Below, piece after piece: positions 1 through 5,085 of a stretch of DNA of 5,085 bases. The DNA lies in contig DDSN01000104.1 in NCBI GenBank assembly GCA_002343395.1, positions 408 to 5,492 of the forward strand, written 5' to 3'. This DNA is from Hyphomonadaceae bacterium UBA2389. GTDB taxonomy: Bacteria; Pseudomonadota; Alphaproteobacteria; Caulobacterales; Aquidulcibacteraceae. Position numbers and translations under genes: made by a program. A model generated the notes under the pieces. The model was given only the letters and a program-made list of their open reading frames with translations. It ran no database searches and had not been told where the DNA came from. Within the stretch, counting starts at the first letter, position 1. The number at the start of each line of letters is the position of its first letter.

Positions 1-528
1 GCCGTAGGTGATGTCGGCCGCATAAGCTTGGCGGCGCTCGTTATCGTAGAGGCCATGCACGATGACGCCGACGGAGAGGCCCAGAAACTTGTAGACCTGG
101 CCCATCCACTCGGCGTCGCGCTTGGCAAGATAGTCGTTCACCGTGATGACGTGAACGCCGCGGCTCTCGAGCGCGTTGAGATAGGTCGGCAACGTGGCGA
201 CCAGGGTCTTGCCTTCACCGGTGCGCATTTCGGCGATCTTGCCTTGGTGCAAGAAGATGCCGCCCATCATCTGCACGTCGAAGTGGCGCATATTCAGAAC
301 GCGTTTCGCCGCCTCGCGCACGGTCGCGAACGCCTCCGGCAGAACCTCGTCGATCTTGCCGCCGCGCGCGAGCCGATGCCGATACTCGCTGGTCTTGTTC
401 CGCAGCGCATCATCGGAGAGCGCCTCGAACGTCGGCTCCAGCGCATTGATGCGCGCCACAAGGGGGCGCAGGTGGCGCACCTTGCGTTCATTGACGGACC
501 CGAAAATCTGCTTGGCGAGGTTCAGCAT
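1..528 (-). CDS. secA: Protein translocase subunit SecA, N-terminal 176 residues (3' part outside window)
   Basis: SecA is the cytoplasmic ATPase that drives unfolded preproteins through the SecYEG channel in the inner membrane. The reverse strand reads without a stop from ATG at 528 to the window edge. It starts MLNLAKQIFGSVNERKVR, the usual opening of alphaproteobacterial SecA. Landmarks are the Q-motif/helix region (FDVQMMGGIFLHQGKIAE, residues 83-100), the Walker A loop (MRTGEGKT, 101-108) and the conserved NDYLAKRDAEWM (131-142). The window holds about one fifth of a protein normally near 900 residues, so nucleotide-binding domain 2 and the C-terminal zinc-binding tail cannot be assessed. 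The start at 528 is chosen by family alignment; no in-frame ATG or GTG occurs in the first 70 bases upstream, and the Shine-Dalgarno is poor. The gene is divergent from the parvulin lipoprotein gene. The identification is very secure. Confidence 0.97.
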   Translation of the reverse strand, partial: MLNLAKQIFGSVNERKVRHLRPLVARINALEPTFEALSDDALRNKTSEYRHRLARGGKIDEVLPEAFATVREAAKRVLNMRHFDVQMMGGIFLHQGKIAEMRTGEGKTLVATLPTYLNALESRGVHVITVNDYLAKRDAEWMGQVYKFLGLSVGVIVHGLYDNERRQAYAADITYG

Positions 529-667
529 GAGCGCGATCTTAAACTCGTGGAGGCCGCATTGAAGCGGAGCATGGCGGAGCGGTGAGAGCGTTGAGTTCGT
601 TGGCTTTTGTTTGACCCAGCGACGCGCGCGCGGGTGCGGAAACACTCTCGACTCGTGCGCTGGCGAG

Positions 668-695
668 ACTTAAGAGCGCCCCTTGGCGGTGTCAA
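668..695 (-). promoter_or_regulatory. Candidate secA promoter
   Basis: On the minus strand a perfect TTGACA (-35, 690-695) is followed after 16 bases by TTAAGT (668-673), a weak -10 matching 3 of 6 consensus bases. Alphaproteobacterial -10 elements are often degenerate, so the -35 carries most of the weight. Transcription would begin near 661, giving secA a leader of about 130 nt. This is a sequence match only. Confidence 0.4.
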
Positions 696-702
696 TGCGA
701 CC

Positions 703-722
703 GAGGGGGCGAACACCCCCTT
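703..722. repeat. Short inverted repeat in the secA/parvulin divergent region
   Basis: GGGGG (705-709) and CCCCC (716-720) flank a 6-base loop, with an A-T pair (704/721) and a G-T wobble (703/722) extending the stem. It lies just upstream of the candidate secA -35 and 42 bases before the parvulin start. It could be a leader hairpin of the plus-strand transcript or a protein-binding site. No U-run follows, so it is not an intrinsic terminator. Apart from this repeat, the secA promoter candidate and a weak GAGAGAG ribosome site at 750-756, I see nothing definite in the 529-764 gap. Confidence 0.35.
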
Positions 723-764
723 CCCGCATGCGCCGCCAGCATTCCAATCGAGAGAGCAGCACGC

Positions 765-1823
765 ATGGTTTCGCCCCGCCGAGCAGCACAGAATGCCATC
801 CTCGCCGTCGCCATGCTGGCGCTGGTGGGCTGCGGCCTTGGCCGTGACAATGGCGGCGTGCGGTCCGCGCCGGCCGATCCAATCGTGGCCGCGACTGTTA
901 ACGGCCGTCCGATCTACGTCGAAGACGTACGCGCGCATGCGGTCTCCCGGGGCTGGCTTCAGGAAACCGAGGATTTGGACGCAAACTCCGACGCCGCCAA
1001 TCTCGCCCTTGAAGAGCTGATCCAAATCCGCCTGTTCGCGATGGAAGCCGAGACGCGCGGAGTCGACCGGCAGCCCGATATCCGCCGCCAGTTGGAAAAC
1101 GCGCGCGAACGGGTCTTGGCTGCGGCGATTTATGAGGAGATCGCGACGCGCGCCGCCGATCCCGAGACGATCGAGCGGCTCTACCGGGAAAACTCCGCCA
1201 GCCTTGGGCGCGGCGATGAGGTGCATCTGCGTCATATTCAGTTCGATTCACGAGAGGCTGCGGACGCGGCTAAAAGAAGGCTCGATCAGGGCGAAAGATT
1301 TGAAGCCTTGGCGTTCGAACTCTCGATCGAACGAGACACCGCGCCGGACGGCGGCGATCTGGGCTTCCGCGCCATCGACGACTTGACCACGGTTATGCGC
1401 GAACAGGTCGAGCGGACAACCGTGGGTCAGCTCATCGGTCCGATCCAACTCGAGGACGGCTGGCACGTCTTTCGTGTCGACGACCGCCGCTCAAGGGGCG
1501 GCCCAAGCCTTGAAGAGTTGAGACCGCGCATCAGCGAATGGCTCGCCTATCAGGAATCATCGCAACTGACCGAGCGTCTGCAACGCGACGCGCGCATCGA
1601 ATACATGCGCGAAGCGGTGCGCCCATCGCGTCCTCAGGACGAGGAGGAATCGGCGGCGCCGCCAGCGGCTGCACCAGAACGGCCCACGCCCGCCGTCGAG
1701 CCTGAAGTCCAAACCCCGGCAGGCCCAGCGCCGCCGCCTTTCCCCTTCCCGCTGACGTCGGGCGGCGCCACAACCCAAACCGCGCCTGCGCCAGCCGGCG
1801 AGGAAACTGACCCGCAGCCATGA
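765..1823 (+). CDS. Exported PpiC-type (parvulin) peptidyl-prolyl cis-trans isomerase, predicted lipoprotein
   Basis: Predicted foldase (352 aa) that catalyses cis-trans isomerisation of proline peptide bonds in proteins outside the inner membrane. Residues 1-22 form a signal peptide (RR at 5-6, hydrophobic AILAVAMLAL) ending in a lipobox LVGC, with C23 as the lipidated cysteine. Residues 24-25 are G-L, with no Asp at +2, so an inner-membrane retention signal of the E. coli type is absent. A SurA-N/PpiC-like helical chaperone region spans about 43-140. The parvulin domain spans about 150-240, with RHIQF (156-160), GGDLGF (196-201), P226 and GWHVFRV (232-238). Residues 286-352 are a disordered tail rich in Pro, Ala and Glu. 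GAGAGAG at 750-756 sits 8 bases before the ATG. The gene is divergent from secA and overlaps argJ by 4 bases. Family assignment is firm. The natural clients are unknown, and it should not be called SurA or PrsA on this evidence. Confidence 0.93.
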   Translation: MVSPRRAAQNAILAVAMLALVGCGLGRDNGGVRSAPADPIVAATVNGRPIYVEDVRAHAVSRGWLQETEDLDANSDAANLALEELIQIRLFAMEAETRGVDRQPDIRRQLENARERVLAAAIYEEIATRAADPETIERLYRENSASLGRGDEVHLRHIQFDSREAADAAKRRLDQGERFEALAFELSIERDTAPDGGDLGFRAIDDLTTVMREQVERTTVGQLIGPIQLEDGWHVFRVDDRRSRGGPSLEELRPRISEWLAYQESSQLTERLQRDARIEYMREAVRPSRPQDEEESAAPPAAAPERPTPAVEPEVQTPAGPAPPPFPFPLTSGGATTQTAPAPAGEETDPQP

Positions 1824-3046
1824 TAGTCAGCCCCTTGGCGCCGGACCTCTTTCCGGACCTGCCTCGCATAGCAGGCTTGGAAGCCGGCATTGGCCGCGCG
1901 GGCTTCTACAAGCACGAGCGGCCAGATCTCCTCCTCTTGCGCGCCGCGCCTGGATCGCGCGCCGCGGGCGTGTTCACAACCAACGCCGTCGGCTCGGCGC
2001 CGACGGACTGGTGCAAACAGGCGCTCTCCGCCGGACGCGGCGCCGTTCGCGGTCTTCTCGTGAACGCCGGTTGCGCGAACTCGTTTACAGGGCCCGCTGG
2101 CGACGCCGCCTGCAAGCGGTCGCTTGAAGCAGCCGCGAGTAAACTCGGCGTTGTGCCACGCGAGATGTTGGCCGCCTCCACCGGCGTGATCGGCGTGCTG
2201 CTGGATGACGCGAAAATCGCGGCCGCGCTCCCCGCCATCGACTTGGCGCCCGTGAATTGGCTTGAAGCCGCCACCGCGATCATGACCACCGACACCTTCC
2301 CAAAAGGCGCCGGCGCCACCTGCGAGATCGACGGCGTCGCCGTGAACATCGCTGGCATCGCCAAGGGCTCGGGCATGATCGCGCCCAACATGGCGACCAT
2401 GCTGGCCTTTGTGTTTACTGACGCCGCCATCTCGGCGCCGATCCTGAAGACGCTGCTGCGTCAGGAAACCGAAACCAGCTTCAACGCCATCACTGTCGAT
2501 GGAGACCGCAGCACCAATGATTGCGTGCTTCTGTTCGCGACGGGCGCGGCGAAAGTGCCGCCCATTCCAGACGCGAAGGACGAACGCTTGGCGCCCTTCC
2601 GCGCCGCGCTGAGCCATGTGCTGGCCGATCTCGCCATTCAGATCGTGCGCGACGGCGAGGGCGCGACCAAGCTCGTGACCGTGACCGTGGACGGCGCCGC
2701 GAACGATGCGTCCGCCAAGATCATCGCGCGGACAATCTGCGAGAGCCCCCTGGTGAAAACAGCCATCGCTGGGGAAGACGCGAATTGGGGCCGCATCGTC
2801 GCCGCCGCGGGGCGCAGCGATCAGCCCATTCGGCGCGAGACGTTGTCGGTGCGCTTTGGAGACTTGTGGGCGGCGCGCGACGGCGTGGTCTCACCCGACT
2901 ATGACGAAGCCAAAATGAGCGCCTACATGAAAAGGCCCGAGCTTGAGATCGGCGTCACCGTCGGCCCGGGCCAAGGCCGCGCGCGCATGTACACCTGCGA
3001 CCTGACCAAGCGCTATGTCGAGATCAACGGGGATTATCGCAGCTGA
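1820..3046 (+). CDS. argJ: Bifunctional glutamate N-acetyltransferase / amino-acid acetyltransferase ArgJ
   Basis: ArgJ moves the acetyl group from N-acetylornithine to glutamate, releasing ornithine and closing the acetyl cycle of arginine biosynthesis in the cytoplasm. Many homologues also make N-acetylglutamate from acetyl-CoA. The 408-aa length is typical. The family signature KGSGMIAPNMATML (182-195) contains the self-cleavage site A192|T193; T193 becomes the N-terminal nucleophile of the beta chain, giving chains of about 192 and 216 residues. Other landmarks are STGVIG (120-125), TTDTFPK (156-162), DGEGATK (278-284), NWGRI (322-326) and the C-terminus CDLTKRYVEINGDYRS. The ATG at 1820 overlaps the upstream stop (ATGA), and GAGGAAA at 1800-1806 is a somewhat distant Shine-Dalgarno, so translational coupling is likely. 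Whether this copy also has acetyl-CoA-dependent synthase activity cannot be read from sequence alone. Confidence 0.97.
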   Translation: MIVSPLAPDLFPDLPRIAGLEAGIGRAGFYKHERPDLLLLRAAPGSRAAGVFTTNAVGSAPTDWCKQALSAGRGAVRGLLVNAGCANSFTGPAGDAACKRSLEAAASKLGVVPREMLAASTGVIGVLLDDAKIAAALPAIDLAPVNWLEAATAIMTTDTFPKGAGATCEIDGVAVNIAGIAKGSGMIAPNMATMLAFVFTDAAISAPILKTLLRQETETSFNAITVDGDRSTNDCVLLFATGAAKVPPIPDAKDERLAPFRAALSHVLADLAIQIVRDGEGATKLVTVTVDGAANDASAKIIARTICESPLVKTAIAGEDANWGRIVAAAGRSDQPIRRETLSVRFGDLWAARDGVVSPDYDEAKMSAYMKRPELEIGVTVGPGQGRARMYTCDLTKRYVEINGDYRS

Positions 3047-3047
3047 T

Positions 3048-3078
3048 GGCGCATGGTTAGCGCCGCGTTTAGGCTAAC
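3048..3078 (+). repeat. Two overlapping, mutually exclusive hairpins after argJ
   Basis: GGCGC (3048-3052) can pair with GCGCC (3060-3064) around a 7-base loop. GTTAGC (3056-3061) can pair with GCTAAC (3073-3078) around an 11-base loop. The two share bases 3060-3061 and cannot form together. No U-run follows, so this is not a classical intrinsic terminator. It may protect the argJ 3' end or modulate read-through into mutT; that role is inference. Confidence 0.3.
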
Positions 3079-3110
3079 GCCCCTCAACCACCCTTTCACA
3101 CGGCTTCTTC

Positions 3111-3551
3111 ATGCAAATCGGCGATGCTCCCGCTCATGCGCGGCCCCTGCTCCTCGTGGCGGCGGCGGCGTTACTGGATCAATCGGGGCGCGTACTGATT
3201 ACGCAGCGTCCCCAAAACAAGGCTTTCGGCGGTCTCTGGGAGTTTCCAGGCGGCAAGGTCGAACCCGGCGAAGCGCCCGAGCAGGCGCTCGCTCGGGAGC
3301 TGAAGGAGGAGTTGGACTTGACTGTGGAGCCTGACGCCCTCGATCCGTTCGCGTTCGCGTCGCACGCCTATCCGGATTTTCACCTGCTGATGCCGCTTTA
3401 CGTCGCCGCCAGCTGGCGCGGCGAGCCGAAGCTCGACCCCAACGCAGCCCAGGCCATGAAATGGGTGCGCGCGCACGAGCTGCGCGATCACGCCATGCCG
3501 CCCGCTGACGCCGTTCTGGTCCAACGCCTGATCGAACGGAACGCCGCATGA
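3111..3551 (+). CDS. mutT: MutT-type Nudix hydrolase ((deoxy)nucleoside triphosphate pyrophosphohydrolase)
   Basis: Predicted cytoplasmic pyrophosphohydrolase (146 aa, close to the usual size of small MutT proteins). The family cleaves 8-oxo-dGTP and related damaged nucleotides to monophosphates and prevents A:T to C:G mutations. The Nudix box occupies residues 48-70: G48, E54, and R62-E63-L64-K65-E66-E67, the metal-binding core. The glycine usually near its end is replaced by D69. Upstream, LWEFPGGKVEPGE (42-54) is the characteristic MutT stretch, and MKWVRAHEL (116-124) matches the usual substrate-side C-terminal region. No clear Shine-Dalgarno precedes the ATG at 3111; an in-frame GTG at 3156 would remove 15 residues but cut into the first beta strand, so 3111 is preferred. 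The gene follows argJ by 64 bases and overlaps the pilin gene by 4. The exact substrate is inferred from the family. Confidence 0.9.
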   Translation: MQIGDAPAHARPLLLVAAAALLDQSGRVLITQRPQNKAFGGLWEFPGGKVEPGEAPEQALARELKEELDLTVEPDALDPFAFASHAYPDFHLLMPLYVAASWRGEPKLDPNAAQAMKWVRAHELRDHAMPPADAVLVQRLIERNAA

Positions 3552-3709
3552 AAAACCGCTTCGCCACCGACCGCAGCGGAACCACGGCGATCGAATACGC
3601 CGTCATCGCGAGCCTGATCGCGCTGGCGATCTTCGCCGCGATCGCTCCTATTGGGCCCACGCTGTCGAACATTTTCGGCGGCGCGAGCGCCGGCTTGGAA
3701 GGCAATTAG
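3548..3709 (+). CDS. Flp-type (Tad/type IVb) pilin precursor
   Basis: A 53-residue Flp/Fap pilin precursor. Such subunits are processed at the inner membrane by a CpaA/TadV prepilin peptidase and polymerised into thin Tad pili used for surface attachment. The leader is short and charged (MKNRFATDRSG, 1-11). The cleavage motif is G11|TTAIEY, giving Glu and Tyr at mature positions 5 and 6, the hallmark of Flp pilins. A hydrophobic helix follows (about 18-38), then a short GGASAGLEGN-like tail; the mature product is 42 residues. ATG at 3548 overlaps the mutT stop as ATGA, and GGA at 3538-3540 is a weak Shine-Dalgarno 7 bases upstream. No other tad/cpa gene is in the window, so assembly would depend on a locus elsewhere. 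The motif and length make the assignment firm; whether it is a major or accessory pilin is unknown. Confidence 0.92.
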   Translation: MKNRFATDRSGTTAIEYAVIASLIALAIFAAIAPIGPTLSNIFGGASAGLEGN

Positions 3710-3723
3710 GCGCGATTGGTGAC

Positions 3724-3748
3724 CAAGGTCGGCTCGCAATGCACCTTG
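3724..3748 (+). repeat. Inverted repeat downstream of the pilin gene
   Basis: CAAGGT (3724-3729) and ACCTTG (3743-3748) can form a 6-bp stem with a 13-base loop. An overlapping alternative pairs ATGCA (3739-3743) with TGCAT (3747-3751). It could stabilise the 3' end of the mutT-pilin message. There is no U-run, and both stems are short enough to occur by chance. Confidence 0.2.
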
Positions 3749-3795
3749 CATAGCGTCGCGCCGACGGAAAGAGGCGGACCCGCCGTTCAACTTTC

Positions 3796-4746
3796 ATGAT
3801 CCGTCGAACAAAATGGCTGCACGTGCAGTGGTTGGCTGGCGTCTTTGGTTGGCTGGCCGCGGCGTTCTCCTGTCCCCAAGCCGCGCTCGCTGAGACCTTC
3901 GCGCGCCAAGGTCTCAGCGTGGGCGGCGTTGCGAGAAGCTATCTGCTTTATGAGCCCCAGCACGAGGGAAACGGTGAGCGGCCGCTGGTTATTCTCCTGC
4001 ACGGCGGCGGTGGCAGCGCGCGCCAGATCGCCGATCATGTGGGTGCGGGCTTCGCCGCGCTCGCGGACCAACATGGCTTTTACATTGTCGTTCCGGATGC
4101 GGTCGACGGCTCATGGGACTTTGGCGAGGGCCTGGTCTCGGAGGCGCGCGCGCGGCGCGTTGATGACCGTGCCTTTTTTGGGGCGCTCCTAGACGCTCTC
4201 CCATCACAACTGCCGATCGATCGTCGGCGTGTGTTCGCAACCGGAATATCGCGAGGCGGTCAGGCCTCGTACTTCATGGCTTGCAGCTTCCCAGGGCGCA
4301 TTCGCGCCATCGCGCCGGTGGCGATGCCGCTACCGTTGATCATGCGCGACGCTTGCTCTCAAGGACCGCCCGTCGGGCTCGCCATTTTCAACGGCGTCGC
4401 GGACCCAATCGTTCCCTATGATGGCGGATGGATCACGATTGGGCGTCATCGCCGCGACGAAGTGCTCTCGACGGAGGACACGGTCGCGCTGTGGCGCAAT
4501 CGGAACGCTTGCGGGACAACGCCCGCATCCTTCGAGCAGATCGACCTCGCGAACGACGGTATGCGTGTCGAAAAAACCTCTTGGGGTGCATGCGCGGAAA
4601 CGCCCGTTCTGTTGTACCGAATCGTTGGCGGCGGTCACACGTGGCCCGGCTCGGAACGCAACCTGCCGGAGTGGCTAGTCGGGCGCATCAATCACGACAT
4701 CAGCGCGACCAACGAAATCTGGGCGTTCTTCAGCCAGTTCGAATAG
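3796..4746 (+). CDS. Secreted alpha/beta-hydrolase esterase, LpqC / polyhydroxybutyrate depolymerase-like family
   Basis: Predicted exported serine esterase (316 aa) of the family annotated as PHB depolymerase, LpqC or feruloyl/acetylxylan esterase-like. Residues 1-32 look like a Sec signal peptide (RRTK, a hydrophobic WLAGVFGWLAAAF core, cleavage after ALA at 32). The oxyanion-side loop is LLHGGGGS (67-74). The nucleophile elbow is GISRGG, S152, with Arg where relatives usually have Asn. The acid is D203 in FNGVADPIVPYDGG, and the histidine is H281 in GGGHTWPG. The mature protein has four cysteines (163, 187, 239, 266), enough for two disulfides. No separate substrate-binding or dockerin-like domain is present. 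No good Shine-Dalgarno lies next to the ATG; GGAAAGAGG at 3766-3774 is too far away. The gene lies 86 bases after the pilin gene, with no obvious functional link. The fold and triad are clear; the substrate (polyester, ferulate or acetyl ester) is not determinable. Confidence 0.88.
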   Translation: MIRRTKWLHVQWLAGVFGWLAAAFSCPQAALAETFARQGLSVGGVARSYLLYEPQHEGNGERPLVILLHGGGGSARQIADHVGAGFAALADQHGFYIVVPDAVDGSWDFGEGLVSEARARRVDDRAFFGALLDALPSQLPIDRRRVFATGISRGGQASYFMACSFPGRIRAIAPVAMPLPLIMRDACSQGPPVGLAIFNGVADPIVPYDGGWITIGRHRRDEVLSTEDTVALWRNRNACGTTPASFEQIDLANDGMRVEKTSWGACAETPVLLYRIVGGGHTWPGSERNLPEWLVGRINHDISATNEIWAFFSQFE

Positions 4747-4773
4747 AAGCACGCTGCGCGCGTCGCCGCACGA

Positions 4774-5085
4774 CTATGCCTCCAACTCGACATCCCAGTA
4801 CAGGTAATCCATCCAGCTCTCGTGCATGTGGTGCGGTGGAAACCGGCGACCGACGTGCTGCAGCTCGTGCATGGTGGGCCGGCGCGGCCTGCGGAACGGC
4901 CGCATCCCGGAGTCGTGCGCGTACTTTCCACCCTTGCGCAGGTTGCATGGCGCGCACGCGGTGACGATGTTCTCCCACGTCGTGCGCCCGCCGCGCGAGC
5001 GCGGGACCACGTGGTCGAACGTCAGGTCGTGGTCGGCCGTGCAATACTGGCAGGTGAAGCTGTCGCGCAGGAACAGGTTGAAGCG
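4774..5085 (-). CDS. HNH endonuclease family protein, C-terminal 103 residues (5' part outside window)
   Basis: The reverse strand from the right edge reads without interruption to TAG at 4774-4776. The fragment opens RFNLFLRDSFTCQYC and contains a zinc-type HNH core: C12-x2-C15, D24-H25 in DHVVPRSRGG, N39 in WENIV, and C44-x2-C47 followed by N48. It ends in the family-typical HESWMDYLYWDVELEA. HNH domains cut or nick nucleic acids using one metal ion. This compact stand-alone type is common in Alphaproteobacteria and other bacteria, and its biological role is poorly defined. From memory of the family (about 185 aa), roughly 80 N-terminal residues are missing. An internal ATG at 5010 would exclude the first CxxC pair and the DH residues, so the real start lies outside. 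The gene is convergent with the esterase gene, with 27 bases between the two stops. Confidence 0.93.
   Translation of the reverse strand, partial: RFNLFLRDSFTCQYCTADHDLTFDHVVPRSRGGRTTWENIVTACAPCNLRKGGKYAHDSGMRPFRRPRRPTMHELQHVGRRFPPHHMHESWMDYLYWDVELEA

Noticed and set aside
28..585. 185-codon plus-strand ORF opposite secA
   Set aside because: It is antisense to unmistakable secA codons; its composition reflects a GC-rich shadow frame with no recognisable domain.
611..616. TTGACC as a plus-strand -35 for the parvulin gene
   Set aside because: No acceptable -10 lies 15-19 bases downstream; the following sequence is almost pure GC.
522..1235. 237-codon minus-strand ORF across the intergenic region and parvulin gene
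   Set aside because: It lies opposite a well-supported gene, has no family features, and is expected by chance at this GC content. Only its last 16 codons, in the secA leader, were considered separately.
1634..2617. 327-codon minus-strand ORF opposite argJ
   Set aside because: Long, but antisense to conserved ArgJ sequence. The Gly/Arg/Ala-rich low-complexity product matches no family I know.
3053..3334. 93-codon plus-strand ORF starting just after argJ
   Set aside because: Overlaps mutT in another frame; Arg/Gly/Ser-rich shadow with no domain and no ribosome site.
3773..3784. GGCG/CGCC mini-hairpin before the esterase start
   Set aside because: A 4-bp stem is expected by chance in such GC-rich DNA, and it has no terminator or riboswitch features.
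4747..4773. Possible bidirectional terminator between the convergent esterase and HNH genes
   Set aside because: Only a 4-bp TGCG/CGCA stem can be drawn and no U-run exists on either strand.
4428..4964. 178-codon plus-strand ORF over the end of the esterase and the HNH gene
   Set aside because: It runs through two supported genes in other frames; very Arg-rich, typical of a shadow.

Overview
The window is GC-rich chromosomal DNA with ordinary bacterial housekeeping gene order. It most likely comes from an alphaproteobacterium. The protein signatures (SecA N-terminus, ArgJ C-terminus, and the HNH protein ending in WDVELEA) and the gene order secA / parvulin lipoprotein / argJ / mutT point, from memory, to the Caulobacterales-Hyphomonadaceae-Rhizobiales side of the class. 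No mobile element, tRNA, rRNA or CRISPR array is visible.

Layout. Positions 1-528 (minus) hold the first 176 codons of secA, which runs off the left edge. Positions 529-764 are a divergent intergenic region with a good -35 (TTGACA) for secA and a G/C-block inverted repeat. On the plus strand, 765-1823 encodes an exported lipoprotein with a PpiC/parvulin domain and a proline-rich tail. It overlaps argJ (1820-3046) by ATGA. A 64-base gap with two competing small hairpins follows, then a MutT-type Nudix hydrolase (3111-3551). The Nudix gene overlaps by ATGA a 53-codon Flp-type pilin gene (3548-3709), which is easily missed because of its size. Positions 3796-4746 encode a secreted alpha/beta-hydrolase of the LpqC / polyhydroxybutyrate-depolymerase-like esterase family. 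The right edge (4774-5085, minus) is the C-terminal half of an HNH endonuclease, convergent with the esterase.

How they fit together. secA and the parvulin lipoprotein are divergent and both act in protein export (translocation, then folding outside the inner membrane). argJ (arginine biosynthesis) and mutT (removal of oxidised nucleotides) are cytoplasmic housekeeping genes. They share only genomic linkage, and in part translational coupling, with their neighbours. The Flp pilin is the most unexpected element: a Tad-pilus subunit coupled to mutT with no other tad/cpa gene in the window. I see no convincing evidence of a wholly new system here.
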